Source: an uncultured Gellertiella sp.
GTDB lineage: Bacteria > Pseudomonadota > Alphaproteobacteria > Rhizobiales > Rhizobiaceae
Assembly (NCBI RefSeq): GCF_963457605.1
Contig: NZ_OY735139.1
Span: forward strand, 3,564,001-3,628,000
Direction of reading: 5' to 3'
Length of the DNA stretch: 64,000 bases
In this document: piece by piece, positions 55,297 to 64,000 of the stretch
Position numbering within the stretch: position 1 is the stretch's first letter
How the letters are laid out: each line of letters opens with the position of its first letter
Notes under the pieces: model-generated
The model's input: the letters and a program-made list of their open reading frames with translations, nothing else
Told to the model about the DNA's origin: nothing
Databases searched by the model: none
Position numbers and translations under genes: made by a program

Positions 55297-56808
55297 TTAG
55301 CCGTTCGACGCCAGAACCGAGATGGTGCTGTTCTTCGGACCGGAGAGATCGAGAAGGCGGGTCGGGTAGTCGCCGGTGAAGTAGTGGTCGGTGAATTGTG
55401 GATTGGCATTGTCGCGCTTCACGCCGCCGACGGCCTGGTAAAGCCCGTCGATGCTCAGGAAGGCCAGGGAATCCGTGCCGATATATTTGCACATCGCTGC
55501 CAGATCGGCGCACTGGTTGGCAAGCAGCTTGTCCCGGTCGGGCGTGTCGATGCCGTAGAAGTCGGGATAGAAGATCATCGGGCTGGCAATCCGCATATGC
55601 ACTTCGCGGGCGCCGGCATCGCGGATCATCTGGACGATCTTCATCGAGGTCGTGCCGCGCACGATGGAATCGTCGACCAGCACGACGCGCTTGTCCCGGA
55701 TCATCGCCCGGTTGGCGGAGTGCTTCAGCTTGACGCCGAAGGCGCGGATCTGCTGGGTCGGCTCGATGAAGGTCCGTCCGACATAATGGTTGCGGATGAT
55801 GCCATATTCGAAGGGAATGCCGCTGGCCTGGGCAAAGCCGAGCGCCGCAGGTGTGCCGCCATCCGGCACCGGCACCACCACATCCGCCTCGACGGGGGCT
55901 TCTGCGGCAAGGTTGATGCCCATGTTCTTGCGCGCCACATAGACCGAGCGGCCGCCAACCACGGAATCCGGCCGGGCGAAATAGACATATTCGAACAGGC
56001 AGAGCCGTTCGGGGCGCGGATTGACCGGCTTGCGCACATCGGTGGTGATGCTGCCGTCCGGCTGGATCTCGCAGATGATCACTTCGCCATTCTCGACGTC
56101 GCGGATATATTTCGCACCGATGATGTCGAGCGCGCAGGTTTCCGAGCAGAAGATCGGCTTGCCGTCGAGTTCGCCCATCACCAGCGGGCGGATGCCGATC
56201 GGGTCGCGGGCGGCGATCAGCTTGGTGCGGGTCATCGCCAGCATCGAATAGCCGCCTTCCATCTGGCGGATCGCATCGATGAAGCGGTCGGAGGAGGAGG
56301 CCTGCTTGGAACGGGCAATCAGGTGCAGCACCACTTCCGTATCGGATGTCGACTGGCAGATCGCGCCATCGGCGATCAGCTGGCGGCGCATGGTCAGGCC
56401 ATTGGTGAAATTGCCGTTATGGGCAATGGCGATGCCGCCGACCTCAAGTTCGGCAAACAGCGGCTGGACATTGCGCAGTACGGTTTCGCCTGTGGTGGAA
56501 TAGCGGACATGGCCGATGGCCATGTGGCCGGGCAGCCGGGCAAGCGTCACCGGATTGGTATAGTGGTCGCCGACAAGGCCCATCTGCCGTTCGGAGCGGA
56601 ACTGCGTGCCGTCGAAGGAGACGATGCCCGCCGCCTCCTGGCCGCGATGCTGCAAGGCGTGCAGGCCAAGCGCCGTCAGGGCTGCGGCATCGGGATGACC
56701 GAGAATTGCAAAGACGCCGCATTCCTCATGCAGCGTATCAGCCTCCATTTCATCCCGGAAAGACGCTTGCGGGCGGTCGATCTTGGCATCGTGGATGGCA
56801 GTGTTCAT
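55297..56808 (-). CDS. purF: Amidophosphoribosyltransferase
   Basis: A 503-residue glutamine amidotransferase for the first step of purine synthesis. A 29-residue propeptide precedes catalytic Cys30 (HEECGVFAI). The PRPP-binding loop is VVLVDDSIVRGTTS. Cluster Cys of the 4Fe-4S type seem present (CALDIIGA and later QCADLAAMC). It precedes the SDR and follows cvpA. Confidence 0.95.
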   Translation of the reverse strand: MNTAIHDAKIDRPQASFRDEMEADTLHEECGVFAILGHPDAAALTALGLHALQHRGQEAAGIVSFDGTQFRSERQMGLVGDHYTNPVTLARLPGHMAIGHVRYSTTGETVLRNVQPLFAELEVGGIAIAHNGNFTNGLTMRRQLIADGAICQSTSDTEVVLHLIARSKQASSSDRFIDAIRQMEGGYSMLAMTRTKLIAARDPIGIRPLVMGELDGKPIFCSETCALDIIGAKYIRDVENGEVIICEIQPDGSITTDVRKPVNPRPERLCLFEYVYFARPDSVVGGRSVYVARKNMGINLAAEAPVEADVVVPVPDGGTPAALGFAQASGIPFEYGIIRNHYVGRTFIEPTQQIRAFGVKLKHSANRAMIRDKRVVLVDDSIVRGTTSMKIVQMIRDAGAREVHMRIASPMIFYPDFYGIDTPDRDKLLANQCADLAAMCKYIGTDSLAFLSIDGLYQAVGGVKRDNANPQFTDHYFTGDYPTRLLDLSGPKNSTISVLASNG

Positions 56809-57014
56809 CAGGTTTGGCCTTTCGAAAGGGTCGAAAACGGAAAAGACCGGATACCCCGCAGGAACTCCCCGGGAGGGGGTGCCGACGCTTTTCCTGTCCT
56901 CGTCATGGCATCATTCCGGCAGATATAGTTGTCTAACACACCGACGACGCCTCAGGAACGACGGCTGGCGCTCAAATTGAACCGAACGCGCTGCGCCTTG
57001 TGGCGCGGCCGGGG

Positions 57015-57608
57015 TCAATTGGTCGTTGTCGTGCCGGCAGGCGCGGGTGCTTCTTCCTGCGGTGCGGCACCGCCTTCAGGCGCGGCCGGCACTTCCGCGC
57101 CACCCATGCGCTTCTTGATCTGCTCGTCGATATCGGCGGGAAGGGCAGCTTCCAGCTTGACCACCAGCGAATCCAGCATCGGCTTGGCCTTCGAAGTGTT
57201 GATCCATGCCGGACGCTGCCTTGCGTCAACCAGCCAGTTCAGGAAGGCAACGGCGACCACCAGCAGCAGGATGCCGCGGGCGGCACCGAACAGGAAACCC
57301 AGCGTCCGGTCGAGCGCGCCGACCCGGCTGTCGATGATGAAATCGGCAATCCGCATGGTGATGAAGGAAATGACGATCAGCGCCACCAGGAAGATCAGCG
57401 CCGCCGATCCGACCACCGCGATCTTGGTGTCGTCGGTATATTTCATCGCATAGGGCTGCAGATAGGGATAGAAGTAATAGGCCGAGGCGGCAGCGCCACC
57501 CCAGCTCGCAATCGAGAGCACTTCGCGCGAGAAGCCGCGCACCATGGCCAGCACGGCGGAAAACAGGGTCACGCCGATAACAATACCGTCGAAGATGGTA
57601 ATGGGCAT
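57015..57608 (-). CDS. cvpA: CvpA family membrane protein
   Basis: A 197-residue protein with four hydrophobic helices and a Glu/Ala/Pro-rich cytoplasmic tail (about 165-197). It has TIFDGIVIGVTLFSAVLAMVRG and GALDRTLGFLFGAARG, typical of CvpA. The family is linked to colicin V production and to purF in many bacteria. ATG 57608 has TTGGAGACG upstream. Upstream of purF, 206 bases away. Confidence 0.9.
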   Translation of the reverse strand: MPITIFDGIVIGVTLFSAVLAMVRGFSREVLSIASWGGAAASAYYFYPYLQPYAMKYTDDTKIAVVGSAALIFLVALIVISFITMRIADFIIDSRVGALDRTLGFLFGAARGILLLVVAVAFLNWLVDARQRPAWINTSKAKPMLDSLVVKLEAALPADIDEQIKKRMGGAEVPAAPEGGAAPQEEAPAPAGTTTTN

Positions 57609-57752
57609 TCGAATCGTCTCCAAAGCCGCCGTTTCGAGGCGTTGTTGCTGCGCTCATGGCAACAAGAGCGCTCAATTCTTGTCCTGACGCAACTCCCGAA
57701 CAAGGGTGGTGGCGTCCTTTCCCGGAAATTGCCCCGCTTTGCGGCGGGACCG

Positions 57753-59153
57753 TCAGTCGTCTCCCGCCTGCTTCAGCGCACCCTTTGAACCGGCAATGCG
57801 CGCCACCAGATCCGGCAGGCTCTCGATCTCGCTCCAGCGGCCGCCCGAACCTTTCGGCACCTCGGCGGAGGCTGCGGGCAGGAGAGCCGCAGAAAACCCC
57901 AGTTTCTCGGCCTCTTTAAGGCGCTGGGCAGTGTGCGCAACCGGCCGGATGGCCCCGGACAGGCTGACCTCGCCGAAATAGACGCAATCGGCGGGAAGGG
58001 CAAGACCGGCAAGCGAGGAAACCAGTGCCGAAGCTACAGCCATGTCGGCGGCAGGTTCGGTGATCCGGTAGCCACCCGCGACATTCAGATAGACGTCGTG
58101 GCTGCCGAGCCGCACGCCGCAATGGGCCTCGAGCACGGCAAGGATCATCGACAGGCGCGCCGAATCCCAGCCGACCACGGCGCGGCGCGGCGTGCCGAGC
58201 GAGGTCGGTGCCACCAGCGCCTGCACCTCGACCAGTACGGGGCGCGTGCCTTCCATCCCGGCAAAGACGGCGGCCCCCGGTGCCTTGGCATTGCGCTCGC
58301 CGAGAAACAGTTCGGAAGGGTTGGAGACCTCGCGCAGGCCCTTGTCCGACATTTCGAACACGCCGATCTCGTCGGTCGGGCCGAAGCGGTTCTTGACGGT
58401 GCGCAGGATGCGGTAGTGATGGCCGCGATCGCCCTCGAAATAGAGGACGGCATCGACCATGTGCTCGACGACCCGCGGCCCGGCGATCTGGCCGTCCTTG
58501 GTAACATGGCCGACCAGCACCATGGCTGCCCCGGTCTGCTTGGCAAAGCGGATCATTGCCTGCACGCCGGTGCGCACCTGGGTGACGGTGCCCGGCGCGC
58601 TGTCGGCGGTGTCGCTCCACAGCGTCTGGATCGAATCGATGATGACGAGATCGGGGCGCTTGCCCTCGCCGATGGTGGCAAGAATGTCCTCGACATTGGT
58701 CTCGGCGGCGAGCAGCACGTCGGTGCTGGCGGCATCGAGTCGCTGGGCGCGCAGCCGCACCTGCGCCACCGCCTCTTCGCCCGAGACATAGATGATCCGG
58801 TGGCCGCGCCGCGACAGCGCGGCTGCGGCCTGCATCAGCAGCGTCGACTTGCCGATGCCGGGATCGCCGCCGATCAGCACAGCCGATCCCCGCACGAAAC
58901 CGCCGCCGGTTGCCCGGTCAAGCTCGGAAATGCCGGTGTGGATGCGGGGGGCTTCCTCGATTTCGCCGGAAAGGGCGGTCAGCGCCACCGCGCGGCCCTT
59001 CTTCGGCACCTTGCCGGGACCGGACCCGATGCCGCCCATCGGATCTTCCTCGACGATGGTGTTCCACTCGCCACAGCCCTCGCATTTGCCCGCCCAGCGA
59101 TTGTGGACGGTGCCGCAGTTCTGGCAGATGAATTGGGTGCGGACCTTGGCCAT
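57753..59153 (-). CDS. radA: DNA repair protein RadA
   Basis: A 466-residue RecA-like ATPase that drives branch migration. A zinc finger (Cys10, 13, 24, 27 in ICQNCG and KCEGCGEW) precedes Walker A GGDPGIGKST. KNRFGPT is the RadA signature, followed by a Lon-like C-terminal domain. ATG 59153 follows AAGGA; the longer frame from 59249 overlaps alr. Confidence 0.95.
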   Translation of the reverse strand: MAKVRTQFICQNCGTVHNRWAGKCEGCGEWNTIVEEDPMGGIGSGPGKVPKKGRAVALTALSGEIEEAPRIHTGISELDRATGGGFVRGSAVLIGGDPGIGKSTLLMQAAAALSRRGHRIIYVSGEEAVAQVRLRAQRLDAASTDVLLAAETNVEDILATIGEGKRPDLVIIDSIQTLWSDTADSAPGTVTQVRTGVQAMIRFAKQTGAAMVLVGHVTKDGQIAGPRVVEHMVDAVLYFEGDRGHHYRILRTVKNRFGPTDEIGVFEMSDKGLREVSNPSELFLGERNAKAPGAAVFAGMEGTRPVLVEVQALVAPTSLGTPRRAVVGWDSARLSMILAVLEAHCGVRLGSHDVYLNVAGGYRITEPAADMAVASALVSSLAGLALPADCVYFGEVSLSGAIRPVAHTAQRLKEAEKLGFSAALLPAASAEVPKGSGGRWSEIESLPDLVARIAGSKGALKQAGDD

Positions 59154-59205
59154 GGCATTCCTTGTGGGCGGGACGGCGGACAGGCCGGTCAGGCGCGGCC
59201 GCCGG

Positions 59206-60363
59206 TCAGGACAGAACCGGTAGATAGCGACGCTGGTAGCGCAGGCCAAGCCCGGTCAGCAAATCATATTCGATGGTGCCTGCGGCGGCCGCGACCCTTC
59301 CGATGGGCAGGTTCGGCCCGAACAGTTCGAGATAATCGCCGCTGCGCATCGAGCGGGCGGGCAAGTCGGTGACATCGAACATGGTGATATCCATCGTCAC
59401 CCGCCCGACGACGGGGACCAGATGGCCATCGAACCAGGCCATGCCCGGTTCATTGCCGTCATGGCGCTGCACCACGCCTGCACCCGACAGGCCGCGCGGA
59501 TAGCCGTCCGCATAGCCGACCGAGACCACCGCGATCCGGCTATCCCGGGTGAGGCGCTGGCTCGCCCCGTAGGAAACCACCGATCCGGCCTTGGCCTCGC
59601 GGATCTGGAGAACCCGCGCCTCGGCCTTGAAGACCGGGCTCAGGGGGGCGGGGGCCGAAGCGCCGCCGGTGCAGCCGTAAAGCGCGATGCCGGGACGGGT
59701 GAGGTCGAAGCGGTAGTCGGCCCCGAGCGACAGGCCGGCAGAGGCGACAAGGCTCGCCTCCACCCCCTCGAAGGCCGCCGCGACTTCCCGGAAGGCGGAA
59801 AGCTGCATGGCGTTTTCGGGCGCATCGGGCGTGTCGGCACACATCAGGTGGCTCATCACCAGCACCGGGCAGAAGGCCTGCGGCATCGCGGTCTCGTCGG
59901 CAAGCTCCAGCGCTTCGGCGAGGCTGAAGCCGAGCCGGTTGAAGCCGGTATCGATCTGCAGTGCGCAGGGGTAGGGGCCATGGTCGGCCAGCACGCTCAT
60001 CCAGAAGGTCAACTGCTCCCAGGACGCGATGACGGGGACGAGATCATGGGCAAAGAACAGCGCCTCGGTGCCCGGCCAGACCCCGGCCAGCACGAAGATC
60101 CGCGCCTCGGGTGCCACGGCGCGCAGGCTCACGCCTTCCTCCGCCGACATCACGAAGAAATCCCGCGCCCCCGCCTCATGCAGCGCCTCGCCGCAATCCT
60201 CGATGCCGAGCCCATAGGCATCCGTCTTCACCACCGCCGCCGTCCGCGCCGACCCGGAGGCCTCAGCGACACTGCGCCAGTTGCCGGCAACGGCATCGAG
60301 ATCGATGGTCAACCGCAGGGCGGAGGCGTCGAAGGGGATTGTTTCTTCAAGGGGATCGGTCAT
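59206..60363 (-). CDS. alr: Alanine racemase
   Basis: A 385-residue PLP enzyme that makes D-alanine for peptidoglycan. Lys46 (VVKTDAYGLG) is the PLP lysine and Tyr265 (VVSYGASQ) the second catalytic base. Substrate-site motif VGRVTMDITM is present. It follows dnaB and precedes radA in the conserved order. Confidence 0.94.
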   Translation of the reverse strand: MTDPLEETIPFDASALRLTIDLDAVAGNWRSVAEASGSARTAAVVKTDAYGLGIEDCGEALHEAGARDFFVMSAEEGVSLRAVAPEARIFVLAGVWPGTEALFFAHDLVPVIASWEQLTFWMSVLADHGPYPCALQIDTGFNRLGFSLAEALELADETAMPQAFCPVLVMSHLMCADTPDAPENAMQLSAFREVAAAFEGVEASLVASAGLSLGADYRFDLTRPGIALYGCTGGASAPAPLSPVFKAEARVLQIREAKAGSVVSYGASQRLTRDSRIAVVSVGYADGYPRGLSGAGVVQRHDGNEPGMAWFDGHLVPVVGRVTMDITMFDVTDLPARSMRSGDYLELFGPNLPIGRVAAAAGTIEYDLLTGLGLRYQRRYLPVLS

Positions 60364-60496
60364 GGGGAGTGGGGGTGGTCCGTTCGGGTGAAGGGGGTGT
60401 GCGCTTTTCGCGCACGTTCCATCCGGAGATTACTCCCTCGGCGGGGCAACAGGGAAGCGATGCGACGGAATAGGGACAGGATCGTTATCGACGCCC

Positions 60497-61993
60497 TTAC
60501 GTCTCCTCATAGGGAATGAAGGTCTGTTCCGCGAGGTCGGAGAAGCGGGTGAATTCGGCGGTGAACTGCAGTTTGACGGTGCCGGTGGGGCCATGGCGCT
60601 GCTTGGCGATGATGACGTCGGCGGTGCCGCGGACCTTGTCGAACAGCGCTTCCCATTCCGGATATTTCGGGTCGTTCGGATCGCGCGGTTCCTGGTTCTT
60701 GACGTAATATTCCTCGCGGAACACGAAGAGCACCACGTCGGCGTCCTGCTCGATGGAGCCGGATTCACGCAGGTCGGAGAGCTGCGGGCGTTTGTCGTCG
60801 CGACTTTCCACCTGGCGGGAGAGCTGGGAAAGCGCGATGATCGGCACGTTCAGCTCCTTGCCGAGTGCCTTCAGCCCGGTGGTGATTTCGGTGATTTCCT
60901 GCACCCGGTTCTCGCCGGATTTCTTCGAGCCGGTCATCAGCTGCACGTAGTCGACCACAAGCACGTCGAGGCCGCGCTGGCGCTTCAGGCGGCGGGCGCG
61001 GGCGGCAAGCTGGGCAATCGAGATGCCACCGGTCTGGTCGATATAGAGCGGCACCTTCTGCATCATCATCGAGCAGGCGACCAGCTTCTCGAAATCGGAA
61101 TCCGTCAGTTCGCCACGGCGGATTTTCGACGAGGAGACTTCCGTCTGCTCGGAAATGATACGGGTCGCCAGCTGTTCGGAGGACATTTCCAGCGAGTAGA
61201 AGCCGACGACGCCGCCGTTCTTCGCCTTCATCGAGCCATCCGCCTGCACCTCGCCCTCATAGGCGGCGGCGATGTTGTAGGCGATGTTGGTGGCAAGCGA
61301 GGTCTTGCCCATGCCCGGGCGTCCGGCAAGGATGATAAGGTCGGAGCGCTGCAGGCCGCCCATCTTGCCATCCAGCGAGACGATGCCGGTCGACACGCCG
61401 GACAGCCCGCCATCACGCTCCTTGGCGGCAGCCGCCATGTCGATGGCCAGCGCCACCGCGTCGTTGAAGGCCTGGAAGCCGCCGTCATAGCGGCCGTTTT
61501 CGGCAAGGTCGAACAGCCGCCGCTCGGTATCCTCGATCTGGGTCTGCGGCGGCATGTCGAGCGGCGCGTCATAGGCGATGTTGACCATGTCCTCGCCGAT
61601 GGTGATCAGCGCCCGGCGCAGCGCCAGATCGTAGATCGCCCGTCCATAGTCCTCGGCATTGATGATCGACACCGCTTCCGCCGCAAGGCGGGCGAGATAT
61701 TGCGCCACCGTGAGATCGCCGACCTTGGCATCGGCAGGCAGGTGGGTCTTGATCGTCACCGGATTGGCGGTGCGGCCCATGCGGATGATGTCGCCCGCCA
61801 CCTCGAAGATCTTGCGGTGCAGCGGCTCGAACAGGTGGATCGGCTTCAGGAAATCCGAGACCCGGTAATAGGCGTCATTGTTGACGAGGATGGCACCGAG
61901 CAACGCCTGTTCGGCCTCAATATTGTTCGGGGCTTCCCGGTAATGCGGTTCCGCCGGGTTGGCGGGGGAAATCTTGCGCACGGCATCGTTCAT
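60497..61993 (-). CDS. dnaB: Replicative DNA helicase
   Basis: A 498-residue hexameric helicase. N-terminal domain with PPNNIEAEQALLGAIL-like PNNIEAEQALLGAIL, linker, then the RecA-like core with Walker A AGRPGMGKTS, LVVDYVQLM and the DnaB motif SRQVESRDDKRPQLSDLR. No intein is present. ATG 61993 (MNDAVRKIS) fits the family; ATG 62014 is an alternative and the frame from 62215 is not conserved. Confidence 0.95.
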   Translation of the reverse strand: MNDAVRKISPANPAEPHYREAPNNIEAEQALLGAILVNNDAYYRVSDFLKPIHLFEPLHRKIFEVAGDIIRMGRTANPVTIKTHLPADAKVGDLTVAQYLARLAAEAVSIINAEDYGRAIYDLALRRALITIGEDMVNIAYDAPLDMPPQTQIEDTERRLFDLAENGRYDGGFQAFNDAVALAIDMAAAAKERDGGLSGVSTGIVSLDGKMGGLQRSDLIILAGRPGMGKTSLATNIAYNIAAAYEGEVQADGSMKAKNGGVVGFYSLEMSSEQLATRIISEQTEVSSSKIRRGELTDSDFEKLVACSMMMQKVPLYIDQTGGISIAQLAARARRLKRQRGLDVLVVDYVQLMTGSKKSGENRVQEITEITTGLKALGKELNVPIIALSQLSRQVESRDDKRPQLSDLRESGSIEQDADVVLFVFREEYYVKNQEPRDPNDPKYPEWEALFDKVRGTADVIIAKQRHGPTGTVKLQFTAEFTRFSDLAEQTFIPYEET

Positions 61994-62181
61994 CGGGTCA
62001 GGGCCTGTCGTCATCGTGAATGGGGCTGGCCTCACACTACCGATGCTGCGGCGTGGTGAAATGGCCAATCGCGTTGCACACACCAATCCACAGGGGTGCG
62101 GCGTCTGTTGCCGCCTGATCCAGCCCTTTGCCGGGGCAAAAGGCGAATGGCGGTTGACAGCATGCATAGCCGATTCGGACG

Positions 62182-62208
62182 AAAAACGCCCGGGGTTTCC
62201 CCCGGGCG
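62182..62208 (-). terminator. Terminator of rplI
   Basis: On the leftward strand CGCCCGGGGGAAACCCCGGGCG is followed by TTTTTCG, a textbook intrinsic terminator 30 bases past the rplI stop. Confidence 0.9.
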
Positions 62209-62235
62209 ATGGCATTCAGCCGAAACGGACAAAGC

Positions 62236-62811
62236 TTATTCGTCGTCGCCGAGGCCATCGGCTTCCGGATCGAAGAAGTCTTCCGGACGCAGCGCGTCTT
62301 CATCAACGCCGTAGATGGCGTCGGCGGAGGTGAGGGTCTCACCCTTCGACTGGCGGGCGGCTTCTTCAGCCGAACGGGCAACGTTCAGCTCGATGGCGAC
62401 TTCGACTTCGGCATGAAGGGCGAGCTCAACCTTGTGCAGGCCGATCGACTTGATCGGGGTGTTGAGAACGACCTGGTTGCGGCCGACGTTGTAGCCTTCG
62501 GCGGCCAGCACGTCGGCGACGTCGCGGGCGGCAACCGAACCGTAGAGCTGGCCGGTCTCGCCGGCGGCGCGCACGACGACGAAGCTCTTGCCGTTCAGAA
62601 CGTCGGCAACCTTCTGGGCTTCCGACTTGCGCTCGAGGTTGCGGGCTTCAAGCGTGGTGCGTTCGTTTTCAAAGCGGGCGCGGTTGGCTGCATTGGCGCG
62701 CAGCGCCTTGCCGAGCGGCAGCAGGTAATTGCGGGCAAAGCCGTCCTTGACCTTGACGGTTTCGCCCATCTGGCCAAGCTTGGCCACCCGTTCCAACAGA
62801 ATGACGTCCAT
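62236..62811 (-). CDS. rplI: 50S ribosomal protein L9
   Basis: A 191-residue L9. The N-terminal domain has [20 protein letters not shown] and FARNYLLP; the central helix and C-terminal domain ([21 protein letters not shown]) follow. It is about 40 residues longer than typical L9 (near 150) because of an acidic C-terminal tail ending in [11 protein letters not shown], common in rhizobia. Confidence 0.95.
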   Translation of the reverse strand: MDVILLERVAKLGQMGETVKVKDGFARNYLLPLGKALRANAANRARFENERTTLEARNLERKSEAQKVADVLNGKSFVVVRAAGETGQLYGSVAARDVADVLAAEGYNVGRNQVVLNTPIKSIGLHKVELALHAEVEVAIELNVARSAEEAARQSKGETLTSADAIYGVDEDALRPEDFFDPEADGLGDDE

Positions 62812-62834
62812 TGTCTTTTCCTTTCAGTCTGGTT

Positions 62835-63797
62835 CTAGAGTGTGTGTGTTTCGGGTTGGTCCGCCCCGGGGGCGGAGGTAAGCGCGATGGCCTGCCTTGT
62901 GTCGGTAAGGCCGAGGACCAAAATGATCAGGGCCGGAAAGACGAAGAGGCAGGACATGTAGGCAAGCACCAGCAGCGGCAGGCGATAGCCCTTGCCACGG
63001 GTGCGAAAATGCAGCGAGCCAAAGCCCGCCAGAAGAAAGCCGCCGCCAAAAGCCCCGCAGCAGGCCATGCCGATCAGGCCAGGCGGGCCGCCGGCAAACG
63101 ACAGGAAGATGCTGCCGAGAAAGACGAAGATCGCGTTGCGGTTCATCCGCAGCGACGACGGCATGTTTTCACGGGGCCGCACCTGCCGCTTCGAGGTGGC
63201 AACGATGCGGGCGGCGATGTAATAGAGAAAGAACTGGCTGATGACCGCCGACAGTCCGGCACTTGCAGGCAAAAGGTGCAGCATCAGGCGCTTCAACTGG
63301 TCGATGTCGGCAGCCGGCATCTGGGGCGACGCAGGGTCCGCAGCGGTCATCCCGGCCACCTGGTCCACCATCTTGCCGACCAGCTCGGCATCATAATGGG
63401 CAAGCACGCCGAGCGCCACGGTGACGCCCGCCGCCAGCAGGCAGATCTGAAGCAGGATCGCGGCGAGGGGATACCAGGCGAGCATGTCCTTCGGGCCACC
63501 GATTTCGGTCGCAGGCCGTGCCAGATTGGCAAGGTGGCTGATCCAGAAGGCGGGAAAGAAGGAGAGCGTGGCGGTGGCAAGGCCTGCGGCGGGATAGAAG
63601 AGCGCGATCACGGCGCTGCCCAGCACCAGCGCCAGCAAAGCAGGGCGGCTGCCATAGCCAAGGCCAGCGATCAGGATCGGCAGGGTCGACAGGCTGGACA
63701 GAAACAGCGACCCGCCCGCTTGCGCGCCGAGCACCAGAAGTGCTGACGTCACACCGGCAAGAGCGCCGATTGCAAGGGATTTCGGTTCAAGGGTCAT
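62835..63797 (-). CDS. DUF2232 domain membrane protein
   Basis: A 320-residue membrane protein of about eight helices. PILIAGLGYGSRPALLAL and FLLAGFGSLHFRTRG fit DUF2232. Function not established. ATG 63797 (MTLEPKSLA) is preferred to the frame from 63926, which is not conserved. It sits between rpsR and rplI, as in other rhizobia. Confidence 0.88.
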   Translation of the reverse strand: MTLEPKSLAIGALAGVTSALLVLGAQAGGSLFLSSLSTLPILIAGLGYGSRPALLALVLGSAVIALFYPAAGLATATLSFFPAFWISHLANLARPATEIGGPKDMLAWYPLAAILLQICLLAAGVTVALGVLAHYDAELVGKMVDQVAGMTAADPASPQMPAADIDQLKRLMLHLLPASAGLSAVISQFFLYYIAARIVATSKRQVRPRENMPSSLRMNRNAIFVFLGSIFLSFAGGPPGLIGMACCGAFGGGFLLAGFGSLHFRTRGKGYRLPLLVLAYMSCLFVFPALIILVLGLTDTRQAIALTSAPGADQPETHTL

Positions 63798-63971
63798 GTC
63801 TGGTGTCGCTGTCCTGCCCGGGGCAGTTAGAGGGGCTGAAAACCAGCGGGCCTCAACATGGGTTTTCTGGAGTTCCGGTCCGCGCCCATCGCGGAAGGGA
63901 GGCGTGAGGCGACCGGGTCGCCGCACGCAGATGCAGGTCGCTGCCGTAGAGTCACGGCCTGCCGTAACGGA

Positions 63972-64000
63972 TTACGACAGAACGTAGGGCAGGAGGCCGA
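63972..64000 (-). CDS. rpsR: 30S ribosomal protein S18, C-terminal end only
   Basis: The last codons of a leftward gene run off the right edge; they read GLLPYVLS then TAA. This matches the C-terminus of S18 (LALLPY-type), and rpsR is expected here from the order rpsF-rpsR-DUF2232-rplI. Only 29 bases are visible, so the call rests mainly on context. Confidence 0.7.

Noticed and set aside
54493-56928. 811-codon rightward open frame
   Set aside because: Antisense to the SDR and purF genes.
62236-62811. L9 C-terminal extension as a fusion protein
   Set aside because: The acidic tail is a usual feature of rhizobial L9 and carries no extra domain.

Overview
The window is a stretch of conserved chromosomal DNA from an alphaproteobacterium of the order Hyphomicrobiales (Rhizobiales), most likely family Rhizobiaceae. 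The evidence is the gene order (rpoZ-rsh-DUF2062-acpS-lepB-rnc-era-recO and rpsR-DUF2232-rplI-dnaB-alr-radA-cvpA-purF), RopA-type porins, a nadABC cluster beside a COG4111 NadQ-type regulator, a single Rsh enzyme, and rhizobial palindromic intergenic repeats. GC content looks high throughout, apart from some AT-richer spacers. I saw no insertion sequence, prophage, plasmid replication gene or CRISPR array.

Layout. 1-3486: malate-CoA ligase (mtkA partial, mtkB) followed by glycerate 2-kinase, a serine-cycle or glyoxylate-assimilation set. 4108-7264: a type I secretion ABC ATPase and membrane-fusion protein with no substrate gene beside them. 7368-8116: a small lipoprotein and tRNA-Ser(GCU). 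8613-12548: three tandem RopA-like porin genes, each with a related leader and near-identical terminator. 12613-17489: alpha/beta hydrolase (apparent ATT start), lytic transglycosylase, dapA, smpB. 17581-26452: NYN protein, rpoZ, rsh, a DUF3563 micro-gene, DUF2062, acpS, lepB, rnc, era, recO. 26472-30410: MFS transporter, MOSC protein, HD hydrolase, acyltransferase-3.

30639-38363 centres on NAD synthesis. nadA-nadB-nadC run rightward behind a 19-bp palindrome that overlaps the nadA -10 box. They converge on nadQ, the last gene of an overlapping leftward cluster, ygfZ-HD hydrolase-tyrosine phosphatase-like-nadQ. Then come small and envelope genes, a Nudix hydrolase, YnfA, the SRAP protein and a 45-residue gene (to 41231). 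41430-47255 holds phosphatidylethanolamine synthesis (pssA, psd), an Atm1-type ABC exporter and a large LysM protein with an internal duplication. 47479-54334 holds a LOG-family protein, rarD, cimA, a four-gene overlapping cluster (DUF559 nuclease, GFA protein, 39-residue membrane peptide, prolyl iminopeptidase) next to a 42-bp inverted repeat pair, and cysS. 54544-64000 is the conserved purF to rpsR block.

Most of the window is housekeeping. The parts most worth a second look are the DUF559 gene whose ribosome-binding site is the edge of a repetitive palindrome, the apparent ATT start codon, the porin cassettes with a conserved leader hairpin, and the nadQ operon with its candidate operator. 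All start sites, family assignments and motif calls were made by eye from the sequence. No database search was run.
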